The notes under the pieces are model-generated. The model was not told the origin of the DNA and did no database searches. It saw only the letters and a list, made by a program, of their open reading frames with translations. Position numbers and translations under genes: made by a program. Below, one piece after another: positions 44,043 through 53,287 of a DNA stretch of 64,000 nucleotides; the first letter of the stretch is position 1, and every line of letters begins with the position of its first letter. Origin of the DNA: Flavobacterium sp. 11 (lineage in GTDB: Bacteria > Bacteroidota > Bacteroidia > Flavobacteriales > Flavobacteriaceae); the NCBI RefSeq assembly GCF_002754315.1, contig NZ_PEFE01000001.1, positions 558,001-622,000 of the forward strand, in the 5' to 3' direction.

Positions 44043-45125
44043 ATGATTTCAGCAAACGATTTTATTCCATCAAAATATACACATTCGATTGAAAGCGGAA
44101 ATTTTCAATGGAGCGCGCCCAGTAACATTGCTCTTGTAAAATATTGGGGAAAAAAGGACAATCAAATTCCAGCCAATCCTTCGGTGAGTTTCACGTTGAA
44201 TAATTGCAAAACGATAACGAAATTGGCTTTCGTCAAAAAAGAAAACGACGGTACATTTTCCTTCGATTTACTTTTTGAAGGGAAACCAAAAGAAGATTTC
44301 AAACCAAAAATTCAAAAATTTCTGGAGCGAATAGAAATCTATTTGCCGTTTTTAAAAGACTTCCATTTTACAATTGACACAGAGAATACCTTTCCGCACA
44401 GTTCCGGCATTGCTTCGTCAGCATCTGGAATGGCCGCTTTGGCGATGAACTTGATGAGTTTAGAAAAAGCGTTAAACCCTGAAATGACTGAGGAATATTT
44501 CTATCAAAAAGCGTCATTATTAGCGCGATTGGGTTCAGGAAGCGCTTGCAGAAGTGTAAAAGGCCAAGTAGTGGTTTGGGGTAATCATGCAAATATCTCC
44601 GGAAGTTCTGATTTATTTGGGGTAGAATTTCCTAATGCGATTCATGCAAATTTTAAGAATTTTCAAGATACTATTTTACTGGTTGACAAAGGTGAAAAAC
44701 AGGTTTCGAGTACCATTGGTCATGATTTAATGCACAATCATCCTTTTGCCGAAAGGCGATTTGCACAAGCACATGAAAACTTGGACCAACTAATTACCAT
44801 TTTTGAAAGTGGGAATTTAGAGGAATTTATCAAAATTGTAGAAAGCGAAGCCTTGACTTTACATGCTATGATGATGACCTCAATGCCTTATTTTATACTA
44901 ATGAAACCGAACACCTTGGAGATTATAAATGCGATTTGGAGATTTAGAAATGAGACTAAAATTCCGGTTTGTTTCACGCTGGATGCCGGTGCAAATGTGC
45001 ATGTTTTATACCCTGAAAATGTGGCCGAAACAGTTTTACAATTTATTAAGAACGAATTAGTTGGCTATTGTCAAAATGGTCAGTACATTTGTGACGAAAT
45101 TGGAAATGGAGCTTCGTTGATTTAA
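44043..45125 (+). CDS. mvaD: Diphosphomevalonate decarboxylase
   Basis: A 360-residue GHMP-fold enzyme that makes isopentenyl diphosphate by ATP-dependent decarboxylation of mevalonate diphosphate. Key blocks are SAPSNIALVKYWGKKD (about residues 20-35), HSSGIASSASGMAALA (about 119), SGSACRSVKGQVVVW (about 163) and CFTLDAGANVHVLYP (about 317). Together with the mevalonate kinase gene just downstream it shows the organism uses the mevalonate route. Confidence 0.95.
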   Translation: MISANDFIPSKYTHSIESGNFQWSAPSNIALVKYWGKKDNQIPANPSVSFTLNNCKTITKLAFVKKENDGTFSFDLLFEGKPKEDFKPKIQKFLERIEIYLPFLKDFHFTIDTENTFPHSSGIASSASGMAALAMNLMSLEKALNPEMTEEYFYQKASLLARLGSGSACRSVKGQVVVWGNHANISGSSDLFGVEFPNAIHANFKNFQDTILLVDKGEKQVSSTIGHDLMHNHPFAERRFAQAHENLDQLITIFESGNLEEFIKIVESEALTLHAMMMTSMPYFILMKPNTLEIINAIWRFRNETKIPVCFTLDAGANVHVLYPENVAETVLQFIKNELVGYCQNGQYICDEIGNGASLI

Positions 45126-45166
45126 TCTGTTTTTTTCCTATCTTTATTTTTTAAAGAGCTGAAATC

Positions 45167-45361
45167 ATGGATATTCAATCAGAGAAATTAGAATTGATAA
45201 AAATGTTATTAGAAACTGATGACAAAACGATAATCGAGGCTATAAAAAACATTTTCAAAGCACAAAAAAAAGATGTCTGGAAAGAACTATCTCCTGAACA
45301 ACAAGAAGAAATTGATCTTGAAATTCTAGAGGCTAATCGCGGAGATCAAGTTGATTTATAA
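45167..45361 (+). CDS. Small protein resembling an addiction-module antitoxin, orphan
   Basis: A 64-residue protein: helical N-terminus (LELIKMLLETDDKTIIEAIK) and an acidic C-terminus (EEIDLEILEANRGDQVDL). This layout resembles antitoxin-like components often paired with RelE/ParE toxins in Bacteroidota. No toxin gene follows: the next ORF is mevalonate kinase 57 bases on. It may be an orphan remnant or have another role. Confidence that it is expressed is moderate. Confidence 0.6.
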   Translation: MDIQSEKLELIKMLLETDDKTIIEAIKNIFKAQKKDVWKELSPEQQEEIDLEILEANRGDQVDL

Positions 45362-45418
45362 AAACTATTTGTTACAACATATAATTATCAAGCTTAAATT
45401 GTTAATTTACAATATAAT

Positions 45419-46357
45419 ATGAAAGGACCTTTATTTTACTCAAAAATATTACTCTTTGGAGAATACGGAATCATTCGTGACTCAAAAGGGCTTTCAATCC
45501 CATATAATTTTTACAATGGTGCACTTAAGAGAGATGAAAATCCAACTGAAGAAGCCATCAAATCAAATGGTCACTTAAGACGTTTTGTAACGTATTTAGA
45601 AACTTTACAAAACGAACAATCTGACTTAGTTACTTTTGACCTGACTACATTGAAAAACGATGTGGAAACCGGAATGTATTTTGATTCGAGTATCCCACAA
45701 GGATATGGCGTAGGCAGCAGCGGTGCACTTGTAGCAGCGATTTATGATAAATATGCACAAAATAAAATCACGGTTCTGGAGAATTTGACCCGTGAAAAAT
45801 TATTGCAGTTAAAAAATATATTTTCTCAAATGGAGAGTTTTTTCCACGGAAAAAGTTCTGGTTTAGATCCTTTAAACAGTTATTTGAGTATCCCGATTCT
45901 GATTAATTCTAAAGACAATATTGAAGCAACCGGAATTCCTACACAAAGTTTTGACGGAAAAGGCGCTGTATTTTTATTAGATTCAGGGATTGTGGGCGAA
46001 ACTGCTCCAATGGTAAATATTTTCATGGAAAGTCTGAAGGACAAAGGTTTCCGTGCGATGTTGAAAAATCAATTTGTGAAATATACGGATGCTTGTGTGG
46101 AAAATTTCCTTGGCGGAGACATGAAATCATTGTTCATGAATACTAAGAAATTATCAAAAGTAGTTTTGAATAACTTCAAACCAATGATTCCGGAACAATT
46201 TCACGGAATTTGGCAACAGGGAATTGACAGCAATGATTATTATTTAAAATTATGCGGTTCCGGTGGTGGCGGTTACATCTTAGGTTTCACTGAAGATTTA
46301 GAAAAAGCCAAAGCTTCTTTGAAAGATTACAAACTAGAAGTAGTATATCAGTTTTAA
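45419..46357 (+). CDS. mvk: Mevalonate kinase-like GHMP kinase
   Basis: A 312-residue GHMP kinase. The start FYSKILLFGEYGIIRDSKGL has the family N-terminal Lys and Glu. The ATP-binding loop is PQGYGVGSSGALVAAIYDKY (about residue 97). FHGKSSGLDPLNSYLSIP (about 140) carries the catalytic Asp. The C-terminal glycine loop is KLCGSGGGGYILGF. Operonic neighbourhood with mvaD supports mevalonate as substrate. A terminator follows. Confidence 0.92.
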   Translation: MKGPLFYSKILLFGEYGIIRDSKGLSIPYNFYNGALKRDENPTEEAIKSNGHLRRFVTYLETLQNEQSDLVTFDLTTLKNDVETGMYFDSSIPQGYGVGSSGALVAAIYDKYAQNKITVLENLTREKLLQLKNIFSQMESFFHGKSSGLDPLNSYLSIPILINSKDNIEATGIPTQSFDGKGAVFLLDSGIVGETAPMVNIFMESLKDKGFRAMLKNQFVKYTDACVENFLGGDMKSLFMNTKKLSKVVLNNFKPMIPEQFHGIWQQGIDSNDYYLKLCGSGGGGYILGFTEDLEKAKASLKDYKLEVVYQF

Positions 46358-46656
46358 AAAATTTCATACTCACACAAATTTATGCTGATAGCACAATTTT
46401 GTGGAAAACAACTAATTTCAAATTAGAAAAACACGAATTTACTGGTTCAAAGAACCTTGTAAAATCGTGTTTTTTTTATGCTTTTGTGGCAATTCGTTTA
46501 TTGAAAAAAAATATGTTTTTTTGGCAAAACCTTAAAAAACAAAAATTAAATTATTCAATACAAATAAATTTAAACCAAATCTTACATTTTCAATAAAAAA
46601 CATCCTATCTTTAAACATCTGATTTTTTTTGCCCCACTACCTACAAAAAAAACTAT
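46358..46656 (+). terminator. Spacer with strong terminator after mevalonate kinase
   Basis: A 299-base gap. At 46428-46473 a long imperfect hairpin is built from AAAACACGA/TCGTGTTTT plus GGTTC/GAACC near the loop, followed by seven or more T. The rest is AT-rich leader of the histidine kinase gene; a short ORF through this hairpin (46399-46596) is not believed to be a gene. Confidence 0.75.
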
Positions 46657-48090
46657 ATGACTGAAAATAAAATTCTTGAAAATTTTAAGCGAAGCAATAT
46701 TTTCATTCCTCTGATTATAGTAATTATATCCTGCTCCTCGTTGACTATCATCAACTACCTAACCATTAAAATCTTGTCGGCATCCAGAGCGTATGTAAAT
46801 GGAGAATCTCATTATTCCGAAGGACAAAAAGATGCAACACGCCACCTCATCACGTATTTATTTACTAATGACACCAGTCAATGGAAATTATTTAACGACG
46901 AGTTAAGTGTTCCTATAGGAGATAAAACTGCGCGAATTGGCTTAGTTAACAATAGCGATATTGAAATAATCAAAGATGGATTTAGAGCTGGCCGAAATGA
47001 CGAAAGAGATCTTGATGATTTAGTTTGGTTATTTCAACATTTTCACTCCGTTCCTTTTTTAGCAAAAGCGATTAATGAATGGGAAAAAGGAGATCAATTA
47101 ATTGACCAATTGGCATTGATTGGAAATGAAGCCCATAAAAAAATAAGTACCAAAACTTTAAGCCCAAACGAAAAAGAAAAAATTTTCCAACAGATAAATA
47201 GCATTACCTACAAACTAACTATAAATGAGCGTAATTTCTCTGATGCACTAGGAGAAGGCACTCGCTTAATTAAAACCTACCTTCTTTTTACCAATATCTT
47301 TTTTACGTTAATAATCATTGGAAGTGTCAGTATTTATTATTCTGTAATGATTAATAAGCTAAGACGCTCAAAACGAGAAACAGAAGATAAAAACAGGAAT
47401 TTAATAATAGCCAATAAAGAGCTTGATAAGTTTGTATACAGTGCCTCTCATGATTTAAGGTCACCCATCTCTTCCTTGAAAGGATTAATAGAGATTGTAA
47501 AATTAGAAGATGATTTGGATGAAATCAGAGATTATTTAGACTTAATGCATCAAAGTCTTGATAAGCAAGACCAATTTATTAGAGATATAATTGATTATTC
47601 CAGAAATAAAAGAAAAAAAGTAACTACAGCTTCTGTTAGTATAAATGAAATTATAGATGAAATTATTTCTCAACATTTTTATATTAAAGGAACGAATGAA
47701 ATTGCCATCAAAAAAAACTTATCCGTTGATGAAGTCCAAAGCGATGGTTTGCGCTTAAAGATTATCTTGAATAACTTACTATCAAATGCTATCAAATATT
47801 CTGACGAGAAAAAAGAGAAGCGTTATATTGCTATTAAAACGTATACCAAAGGGGAATTTTACATAATAGAAATTGAAGATAATGGTATTGGAATCAATAA
47901 AGAATACCAAGTCAAAATTTTTGAAATGTTTTTTGTAACCAATAATAACAAGAAAGGTTCCGGTTTAGGTCTTTACTTAGTAAAAGAAGCTGTTGAAAAT
48001 CTCAATGGAAACATAACCGTAGATTCAAAAATGAATATAGGAAGTAAATTTATAGTAACGATACCCATACAACATGAGGGCCAATTATAA
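46657..48090 (+). CDS. Membrane sensor histidine kinase
   Basis: A 477-residue kinase. One membrane helix lies at about residues 16-38 and a second at about 206-230, bounding a 165-residue extracytoplasmic sensor of unknown ligand that looks mostly helical. The cytosolic part has HisKA with His265 in YSASHDLRSPISSLKG, and a HATPase domain (NNLLSNAIKYSD, IEDNGIGINKEYQ, GSGLGLYLVKEA). It overlaps its response regulator by 17 bases. Confidence 0.92.
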   Translation: MTENKILENFKRSNIFIPLIIVIISCSSLTIINYLTIKILSASRAYVNGESHYSEGQKDATRHLITYLFTNDTSQWKLFNDELSVPIGDKTARIGLVNNSDIEIIKDGFRAGRNDERDLDDLVWLFQHFHSVPFLAKAINEWEKGDQLIDQLALIGNEAHKKISTKTLSPNEKEKIFQQINSITYKLTINERNFSDALGEGTRLIKTYLLFTNIFFTLIIIGSVSIYYSVMINKLRRSKRETEDKNRNLIIANKELDKFVYSASHDLRSPISSLKGLIEIVKLEDDLDEIRDYLDLMHQSLDKQDQFIRDIIDYSRNKRKKVTTASVSINEIIDEIISQHFYIKGTNEIAIKKNLSVDEVQSDGLRLKIILNNLLSNAIKYSDEKKEKRYIAIKTYTKGEFYIIEIEDNGIGINKEYQVKIFEMFFVTNNNKKGSGLGLYLVKEAVENLNGNITVDSKMNIGSKFIVTIPIQHEGQL

Positions 48091-48478
48091 AGTTTTGATA
48101 ATTGACGACAATATAATTGATCAAATTGTCACGAAACAATTACTAAGAAAAACACTGGGTATAACTGAAATAAGCACTGCCAATAATGGTAAAGAAGGAA
48201 TTCAATGGCTTACTAATTACAAAATCAGTGCTGAAGAATCTCTGATAATTCTGTTAGACATTAAAATGCCCGAAATGGATGGATTCGAGTTCCTTTTAAA
48301 ATACGAAATGCTCTCTGAAGAATTGAAAAAGGAAACTCAAATTTTCATGCTTTCCTCAACATTAGATCCTAACGATATTACGCGGGCAAAAAACAATACA
48401 TACGTCAAAACTCTTTTGAGTAAACCTTTACCAATTAAAAAATTTGGTGAAATGATTTATCCTGATTCTTCCCTTTAA
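48074..48478 (+). CDS. Single-domain response regulator
   Basis: A 134-residue receiver domain with acidic pair in IDDNIIDQ, phospho-acceptor Asp62 in LLDIKMPEMDGFEF, Ser in FMLSSTLD and Lys in LLSKPLPIKKF. It has no output domain. The overlap with the kinase gene shows they work as a pair. Such receiver-only regulators often signal through protein contacts. Confidence 0.92.
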   Translation: MRANYKVLIIDDNIIDQIVTKQLLRKTLGITEISTANNGKEGIQWLTNYKISAEESLIILLDIKMPEMDGFEFLLKYEMLSEELKKETQIFMLSSTLDPNDITRAKNNTYVKTLLSKPLPIKKFGEMIYPDSSL

Positions 48479-48695
48479 TAAGCAATTAATTTTCAATCAA
48501 ATGAAATCAGATTTATCTCAATAGAATTATCCGAAATAAAGGGAGTATTTCACAATATCCTCTTAAAAGAATTCCCGTTTATGAGTTTTTGTAAAGAAAT
48601 CAAGTTGATTTTAAAAACAAAATCCTAAATTTGAGCATAAATAGGCAAGTTTGCTATACCGATGTAAAAACTTGACAAAAAACTACTAATAAAAA
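48479..48695. other. Short spacer without recognised features
   Basis: About 217 AT-rich bases between the response regulator and the UbiA gene. No promoter, repeat or hairpin could be named with confidence. Confidence 0.4.
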
Positions 48696-49652
48696 ATGTT
48701 AAGCAGGCAACAGAAGCTTTTAGTGATGAAAATTGTCAGTTTGTTCTCTGTCGTTAGAGGCTATAACATTCCGGTAATAATTTTGGCACAATACCTTTCG
48801 TCTATATTTATTTTGGCTCCCGAAAAAAGAGCGTTGGATATTCTACTCGATTTCAATTTATTTATATTGGTTTTTGCTTCTTCGCTAACAATTGCTTCCG
48901 GATATATTATCAATAATTTTTATGACAGTCGAAAAGATTTAATCAATCGTCCCAATAAGTCGATGCTGGATCGATTAGTGAGTCAAAAAACAAAACTAAA
49001 CGTCTATTTTACACTCAATTTCATAGTGGCTTTAATGGCTATGTTTGTTTCCTGGCGTGTATTTTTATTCTTTTCTGGGTACATATTTTTCATTTGGTTT
49101 TATTCTCACAAAATAAAAAAATACCCAATAATAGGAAACTTGACGGCTGCTTTGCTGGCTGTTTTACCTTTTTTTGCCATACTGTTGTATTTTTATACTC
49201 GGATTCCATATGAAGAGATTGAAAATTATAAAAGACAGCTTGGCGTTATTTTTTCGCATGCCACTTTTTTGTTTTTGCTACTGTTGATTCGAGAAATGAT
49301 TAAGGATTTAGAAAACCTAAAAGGTGATTTAGCCAATGATTACAAAACGATTCCTATTGTTTACGGCGAAGAAATATCGAAAAAAATCATTACTGTTTTG
49401 ACAATTCTGACTGTTGTTCCTGTTTATGTTTTAATCGAAATTTACGATGTGGGTTACATGGATGTTTATTTTTATTCTTGTCTGATTGTACTAATTTTTT
49501 TCTTGGTTTACTTGTGGAAATCAAGCACAAAAGCACAATTTTTATTGCTTCACAACACTTTGAAATTCCTTATTGTTGCGGGTGTTTTTTGTATTGTATT
49601 GATAAATCCGAGTGTTTTATGGCATGGAAAAAAATTGTTGATGACGGTTTAA
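48696..49652 (+). CDS. UbiA-family prenyltransferase
   Basis: A 318-residue membrane protein with about eight helices. The first Asp-rich motif is NNFYDSRKDLINRP (about residues 72-85), matching NxxxDxxxD. The second is in REMIKDLENLKGDLANDYKT (about residues 199-218). It should join a prenyl diphosphate to an acceptor in the inner membrane. The acceptor is not clear from sequence: homologues are often labelled geranylgeranylglycerol-phosphate synthases. It lies downstream of the mevalonate genes, consistent with isoprenoid use. Confidence 0.85.
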   Translation: MLSRQQKLLVMKIVSLFSVVRGYNIPVIILAQYLSSIFILAPEKRALDILLDFNLFILVFASSLTIASGYIINNFYDSRKDLINRPNKSMLDRLVSQKTKLNVYFTLNFIVALMAMFVSWRVFLFFSGYIFFIWFYSHKIKKYPIIGNLTAALLAVLPFFAILLYFYTRIPYEEIENYKRQLGVIFSHATFLFLLLLIREMIKDLENLKGDLANDYKTIPIVYGEEISKKIITVLTILTVVPVYVLIEIYDVGYMDVYFYSCLIVLIFFLVYLWKSSTKAQFLLLHNTLKFLIVAGVFCIVLINPSVLWHGKKLLMTV

Positions 49653-49721
49653 ACATTTTCTTCTTTGGGATTATAAAAGTTGAAAACCATTTTCTCAAGA
49701 ATTCCCAAATACCATCATTTG

Positions 49722-49814
49722 GTTAGCCCCTATAGTCCCGAAGCTTCGGGAGAAATCCTTTTATTTTTTGCTGCCAAAAAATAAAAGATTGTAATGAATA
49801 GCGGGAATAGCTCC
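49722..49814. repeat. Dispersed intergenic repeat, copy C
   Basis: Starts TAGCCCCTATAGTCCCGAAG with the 14-base palindrome CCCGAAGCTTCGGG (49737-49750). It then has AAATCCTTTTATTTTTTG facing CAAAAAATAAAAGATT as a long stem, and ends AGCGGGAATAGCTCC. Matches copy B at both ends. Lies in the 282-base gap between the UbiA gene and the pseudouridine synthase. Confidence 0.7.
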
Positions 49815-49884
49815 AAAAAACGAAACTAAAACGTATTAATTAGCTTATAAACTAGATAGTTAGCGTTTTTATAATTGGCTGTTA

Positions 49885-49915
49885 TTGATTGTCAAGTATA
49901 TAAATAGTATCTTTG
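49885..49915 (+). promoter_or_regulatory. Promoter of the pseudouridine synthase gene
   Basis: TTG (49885-49887), 20-base spacer, then TATCTTTG (49908-49915), a good match to the Bacteroidota TTTG/TAnnTTTG promoter. It ends 19 bases before the ATG. Confidence 0.55.
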
Positions 49916-49934
49916 CACAAATTATTGGAATATT

Positions 49935-50843
49935 ATGAATAACAAGGAAGGCAATAATAAGAAAAGTGGTCCAAGAGCAACTAGCTCAAGACCAAGTTCG
50001 AATAAGCCAAAACCTGCCATGCAGAAGCGCGCTCAAGGGCCGAAAAAAGTTAAAGTAAATACTAAAGTTGCCGATATCGCTACTGATAAAGTAGAGAAAA
50101 AACCAAATCAAGCACCAAAGAGACCGAAAGTAAAAGACGAAATTCGTTTGAATAAATACATTGCAAATTCTGGTGCGTGCTCGCGTCGTGATGCTGATAT
50201 TTACATTCAATCCGGGACTGTAAAAGTAAACGGGATTCCTGTTACCGAAATGGGATACATGGTAAAACCTGGAGATGTTGTGAATTTTGACGGCGCTACT
50301 TTGACACCGGAGAAAAAAGTATATATCTTACTAAACAAACCAAAAAACTTTACGACTGCCATGGACGAAGGTCAGGAATATCGTAATGTATTGGAACTGG
50401 TAAAAGGTTCTACGACTGCAAAAATTGGTGCCGTGGGAAGAATGGACAAGAATACAACTGGATTGTTATTGTTCACAAATGACACGGATATGATTCGTAA
50501 ATTTACGTTACCAAGTCAAAAATCATCTAAAATTTACCAAGTTTCATTAGACAAAAACTTGAAATTTGAGGATTTAGAAAAAATAAACAAAGGGTTGACT
50601 CTTGACGGACACCGCGTTTTTGTGGAAGATGTAAGTTACATTGACGGAGAGGCTAAAAGTGAAATTGGTTTGCAATTAAGATCTGCTAACGTAAAAGTGG
50701 TTCGTTCTATTTTTGAACACTTTAGTTATGATGTATTGCGTATTGACAGAGTTTCTTTTGCAGGTTTAACCAAAAAGAATTTGCCAAGAGGAAACTGGAG
50801 ATTGCTTACTGAACAAGAAATTATCAATTTGAAGAACGTTTAA
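49935..50843 (+). CDS. rluB: RsuA/RluB-family rRNA pseudouridine synthase
   Basis: A 302-residue enzyme. Residues 1-68 are a Lys/Pro/Arg/Asn-rich disordered tail. An S4 RNA-binding domain follows (IRLNKYIANSGACSRRDADI, about residues 73-120). The catalytic domain has the Asp in VGRMDKNTTGLLLFTND (about residue 173). The family converts uridine in 23S or 16S rRNA to pseudouridine; RluB is the nearest guess. The basic tail is common in Bacteroidota members. It has its own promoter and terminator. Confidence 0.9.
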   Translation: MNNKEGNNKKSGPRATSSRPSSNKPKPAMQKRAQGPKKVKVNTKVADIATDKVEKKPNQAPKRPKVKDEIRLNKYIANSGACSRRDADIYIQSGTVKVNGIPVTEMGYMVKPGDVVNFDGATLTPEKKVYILLNKPKNFTTAMDEGQEYRNVLELVKGSTTAKIGAVGRMDKNTTGLLLFTNDTDMIRKFTLPSQKSSKIYQVSLDKNLKFEDLEKINKGLTLDGHRVFVEDVSYIDGEAKSEIGLQLRSANVKVVRSIFEHFSYDVLRIDRVSFAGLTKKNLPRGNWRLLTEQEIINLKNV

Positions 50844-50867
50844 TATTTCTTTGAAATTATAAAAATG

Positions 50868-50904
50868 AAATCCCCTTCCGTTTACACGGAATGGGATTTT
50901 TTTA
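50868..50904 (+). terminator. Terminator after the pseudouridine synthase
   Basis: Stem AAATCCCCTTCCGT with ACGGAATGGGATTT (loop TTAC) and a T-run. Confidence 0.85.
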
Positions 50905-50929
50905 ATTAAAAATTCAATCCTAAATTAGT

Positions 50930-51292
50930 ATGACACCAGAAAAACTACAATCAATTGCTTTTAAATGGTTTGAAACTTTCAACAATAAAGAATTAGAAAA
51001 ATTATTGTCTTTATACGATGAAGATGCTGTGCATTTTAGTCCAAAACTAAAAATGTACAAACCGGAAAGCGACGGTTTTGTTACCGGCAAAGAAGCATTA
51101 CGAGAATGGTGGAAAGATGCTTTTGAGCGTTTGCCCAGCTTGAATTATAAGGTGAAATCGCTAACTGCAAATGGAGACCGCGTTTTCATGGAATACATAA
51201 GAACAGTTACCGGCGAAGAGGATTTACTGGTGGCGGAAGTATTAGATATCAGAGAAGATAAAATAATTGCTTCCCGAGTGTATCACGGATAA
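50930..51292 (+). CDS. SnoaL/NTF2-like protein
   Basis: A 120-residue cone-shaped NTF2-like domain: WFETFNNKELEKLLSLYDED near the N-terminus, GKEALREWWKDAFERLPSL in the middle, and VAEVLDIREDKIIASRVYHG at the end. Proteins of this family bind small hydrophobic ligands or have isomerase or hydrolase activity; substrate cannot be read. It stands alone between two terminators. Confidence 0.85.
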   Translation: MTPEKLQSIAFKWFETFNNKELEKLLSLYDEDAVHFSPKLKMYKPESDGFVTGKEALREWWKDAFERLPSLNYKVKSLTANGDRVFMEYIRTVTGEEDLLVAEVLDIREDKIIASRVYHG

Positions 51293-51350
51293 AAACATAT
51301 TTTTTTAAAATCTGTTTTTTTTTAAAGATATAGAAAAATAGAAACCTAAG

Positions 51351-51385
51351 ATCCCATTCGTTTTAAAGCGGATGGGATTTTTTTT
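51351..51385 (+). terminator. Terminator after the SnoaL-like gene
   Basis: Stem ATCCCATTCG with CGGATGGGAT (8-base loop) followed by a run of eight T. Confidence 0.85.
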
Positions 51386-51504
51386 GCGAATAAGAACTAA
51401 AAACAGAAAAAGTCCATGTTAAAGCATTACAAATAGAAACATATTTGGGAAATAATTAATTTTTTTTGAATAAATTAGCTACAATTATTTAACTATCATC
51501 CATT

Positions 51505-53274
51505 ATGAGAAAAATAACCGCACTTTTCATCACATTGACAACCTCTATATTGCTGGTCAACTGTAAATCTGAAGACAAAAAAGAAGACTTTGGTAGTCTG
51601 ACAGAAAATTATTTTGACGATAAAAACGCTATGAGTCCATTGGACGCAACGCAAAATGGTCAAAACGAGTATAACGATCAGCTGCAATTTGAAATGACGG
51701 ACAGCTATAGAAAGTCGCAAGAAGCTTTTTTTGACAAATATCAAACTGCCTTAAAAGCTATCGATAAAGAAAGCCTATCTGAAGAAGAAAAAAACAGTTA
51801 TGAAATCATAAAATGGGAAGTTGAGATTGGCAAAGATTTATTGAAACAACCAACAAATCTTCTTCCTGTACATCAATTTTGGGGGACACACCTAACGATG
51901 GGGCAGTTTGCGGGAGGAACCAGCGCGCAACCTTTTAAAACCGAAAAAGACTATACTAATTTCCTAAAAAGGATGGACAAATATTCCATTTGGATAGATT
52001 CGGCTATGGTGTATATGAAAAAAGGAATGGCAAAAGGAATTGTGTTGCCAAAATCATTAACAACAAAATTAATTCCACAATTTGCTGAAATGGCCACGCC
52101 AAAAATCGAAGATAATTTATTTTACTCGTCGATAAAATTGATGCCCGCTACTTTTTCTGATGCAATAAAAAAAGACTTAACCACAAAATATACGGCTACT
52201 ATCAATGATAAATTGATTCCACAATATAAAAAAATGGCTGATTTCCTGACCAATGAATACCTCCCTGCATCAAGAGCAACCAGCGGAATAGGAAGTTTCC
52301 CTTTCGGAAAGGATTTGTATGCTACATATGTAAAACAATGGACTACAACCGAAATGACTCCGGAGGAAATTCATGAATTGGGATTAAAAGAAGTAGCTCG
52401 GTTGAATGCCGAAATGGAAAAAGTAAAAGCTCAAGTAGGCTTCAAGGGCACTTTATTAGCATTCTTTGAGGAAGTTAGAAACAAAAAGGAATTAAAACCT
52501 TTTAAAAGTCCTGAAGAAGTGATTGCTAATTTTCAAAGTATCTATACCCGAATCAAACCGAATGTAGACAAATTATTCGCATTACAACCTAAAACAAAAT
52601 TTGAAATCAGAAGAACGGAAGCCTTTAGAGAAAAAACCGCAAGTGCCGAATATATGCAAGGAACAGCTGATGGTTCCCGTCCCGGTATCTTTTATGTTCC
52701 AATACCTGACGTAGCTAATTATAATCTTTATGGAGACGAAGACTTGTTTTTACACGAAGCAATTCCTGGACATCACTTTCAAATTTCGTTGCAACAAGAA
52801 AATGCCAATCTTCCTGATTTTAGAAAATTCAATTGGTTTGGCGCATACGGCGAAGGTTGGGCTTTGTACACCGAAAGCTTAGGTAAAGAACTTGGATTGT
52901 ATCAAGATCCGTATCAATATTTTGGAATGTTAGGCAATGAAATGCACCGAGCAATCCGATTAGTAGTGGATACTGGATTACACTCTAAAGGTTGGACCAG
53001 AGAACAAGCTATAAAATATTCATTAGAAAATGAGGCTGAAAGTGAAGCCAGCATTATTCCGGAAATAGAGCGTTATATGGCAATTCCGGGACAAGCATTG
53101 TCTTATAAAATAGGGCAGTTAAAAATTATAGAGCTTCGTAAAAAAGCCGAAGCTAAAATGGGTACAAAATTTGATATTAAAAAATTTCACGAGAAAGTAT
53201 TGGAATCTGGAGTGATGCCTTTAGCATTATTAGAGATGAAAGTAAATACGTGGATAAATGAAGCTAAACAATAA
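51505..53274 (+). CDS. DUF885-family metallopeptidase-like lipoprotein
   Basis: A 589-residue lipoprotein with lipobox ending in Cys20 (ILLVNCKSED). DUF885 proteins are predicted zinc carboxypeptidases; the HExxxGH motif is HEAIPGHHFQ with the first His at residue 417, and a downstream Glu lies in YGEGWALYTESLGKELG. It would act in the periplasm or on the surface. The next gene starts 13 bases on, so they are likely cotranscribed. Confidence 0.92.
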   Translation: MRKITALFITLTTSILLVNCKSEDKKEDFGSLTENYFDDKNAMSPLDATQNGQNEYNDQLQFEMTDSYRKSQEAFFDKYQTALKAIDKESLSEEEKNSYEIIKWEVEIGKDLLKQPTNLLPVHQFWGTHLTMGQFAGGTSAQPFKTEKDYTNFLKRMDKYSIWIDSAMVYMKKGMAKGIVLPKSLTTKLIPQFAEMATPKIEDNLFYSSIKLMPATFSDAIKKDLTTKYTATINDKLIPQYKKMADFLTNEYLPASRATSGIGSFPFGKDLYATYVKQWTTTEMTPEEIHELGLKEVARLNAEMEKVKAQVGFKGTLLAFFEEVRNKKELKPFKSPEEVIANFQSIYTRIKPNVDKLFALQPKTKFEIRRTEAFREKTASAEYMQGTADGSRPGIFYVPIPDVANYNLYGDEDLFLHEAIPGHHFQISLQQENANLPDFRKFNWFGAYGEGWALYTESLGKELGLYQDPYQYFGMLGNEMHRAIRLVVDTGLHSKGWTREQAIKYSLENEAESEASIIPEIERYMAIPGQALSYKIGQLKIIELRKKAEAKMGTKFDIKKFHEKVLESGVMPLALLEMKVNTWINEAKQ

Positions 53275-53287
53275 AAACTAACAAATC

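Noticed and set aside
45167..45361. Complete toxin-antitoxin module
   Set aside because: No toxin ORF lies next to the small gene on either strand.
46399..46596. 65-codon open frame after mevalonate kinase
   Set aside because: It runs through a strong terminator hairpin and a T-run, has a low-complexity AT-driven composition and no family resemblance.
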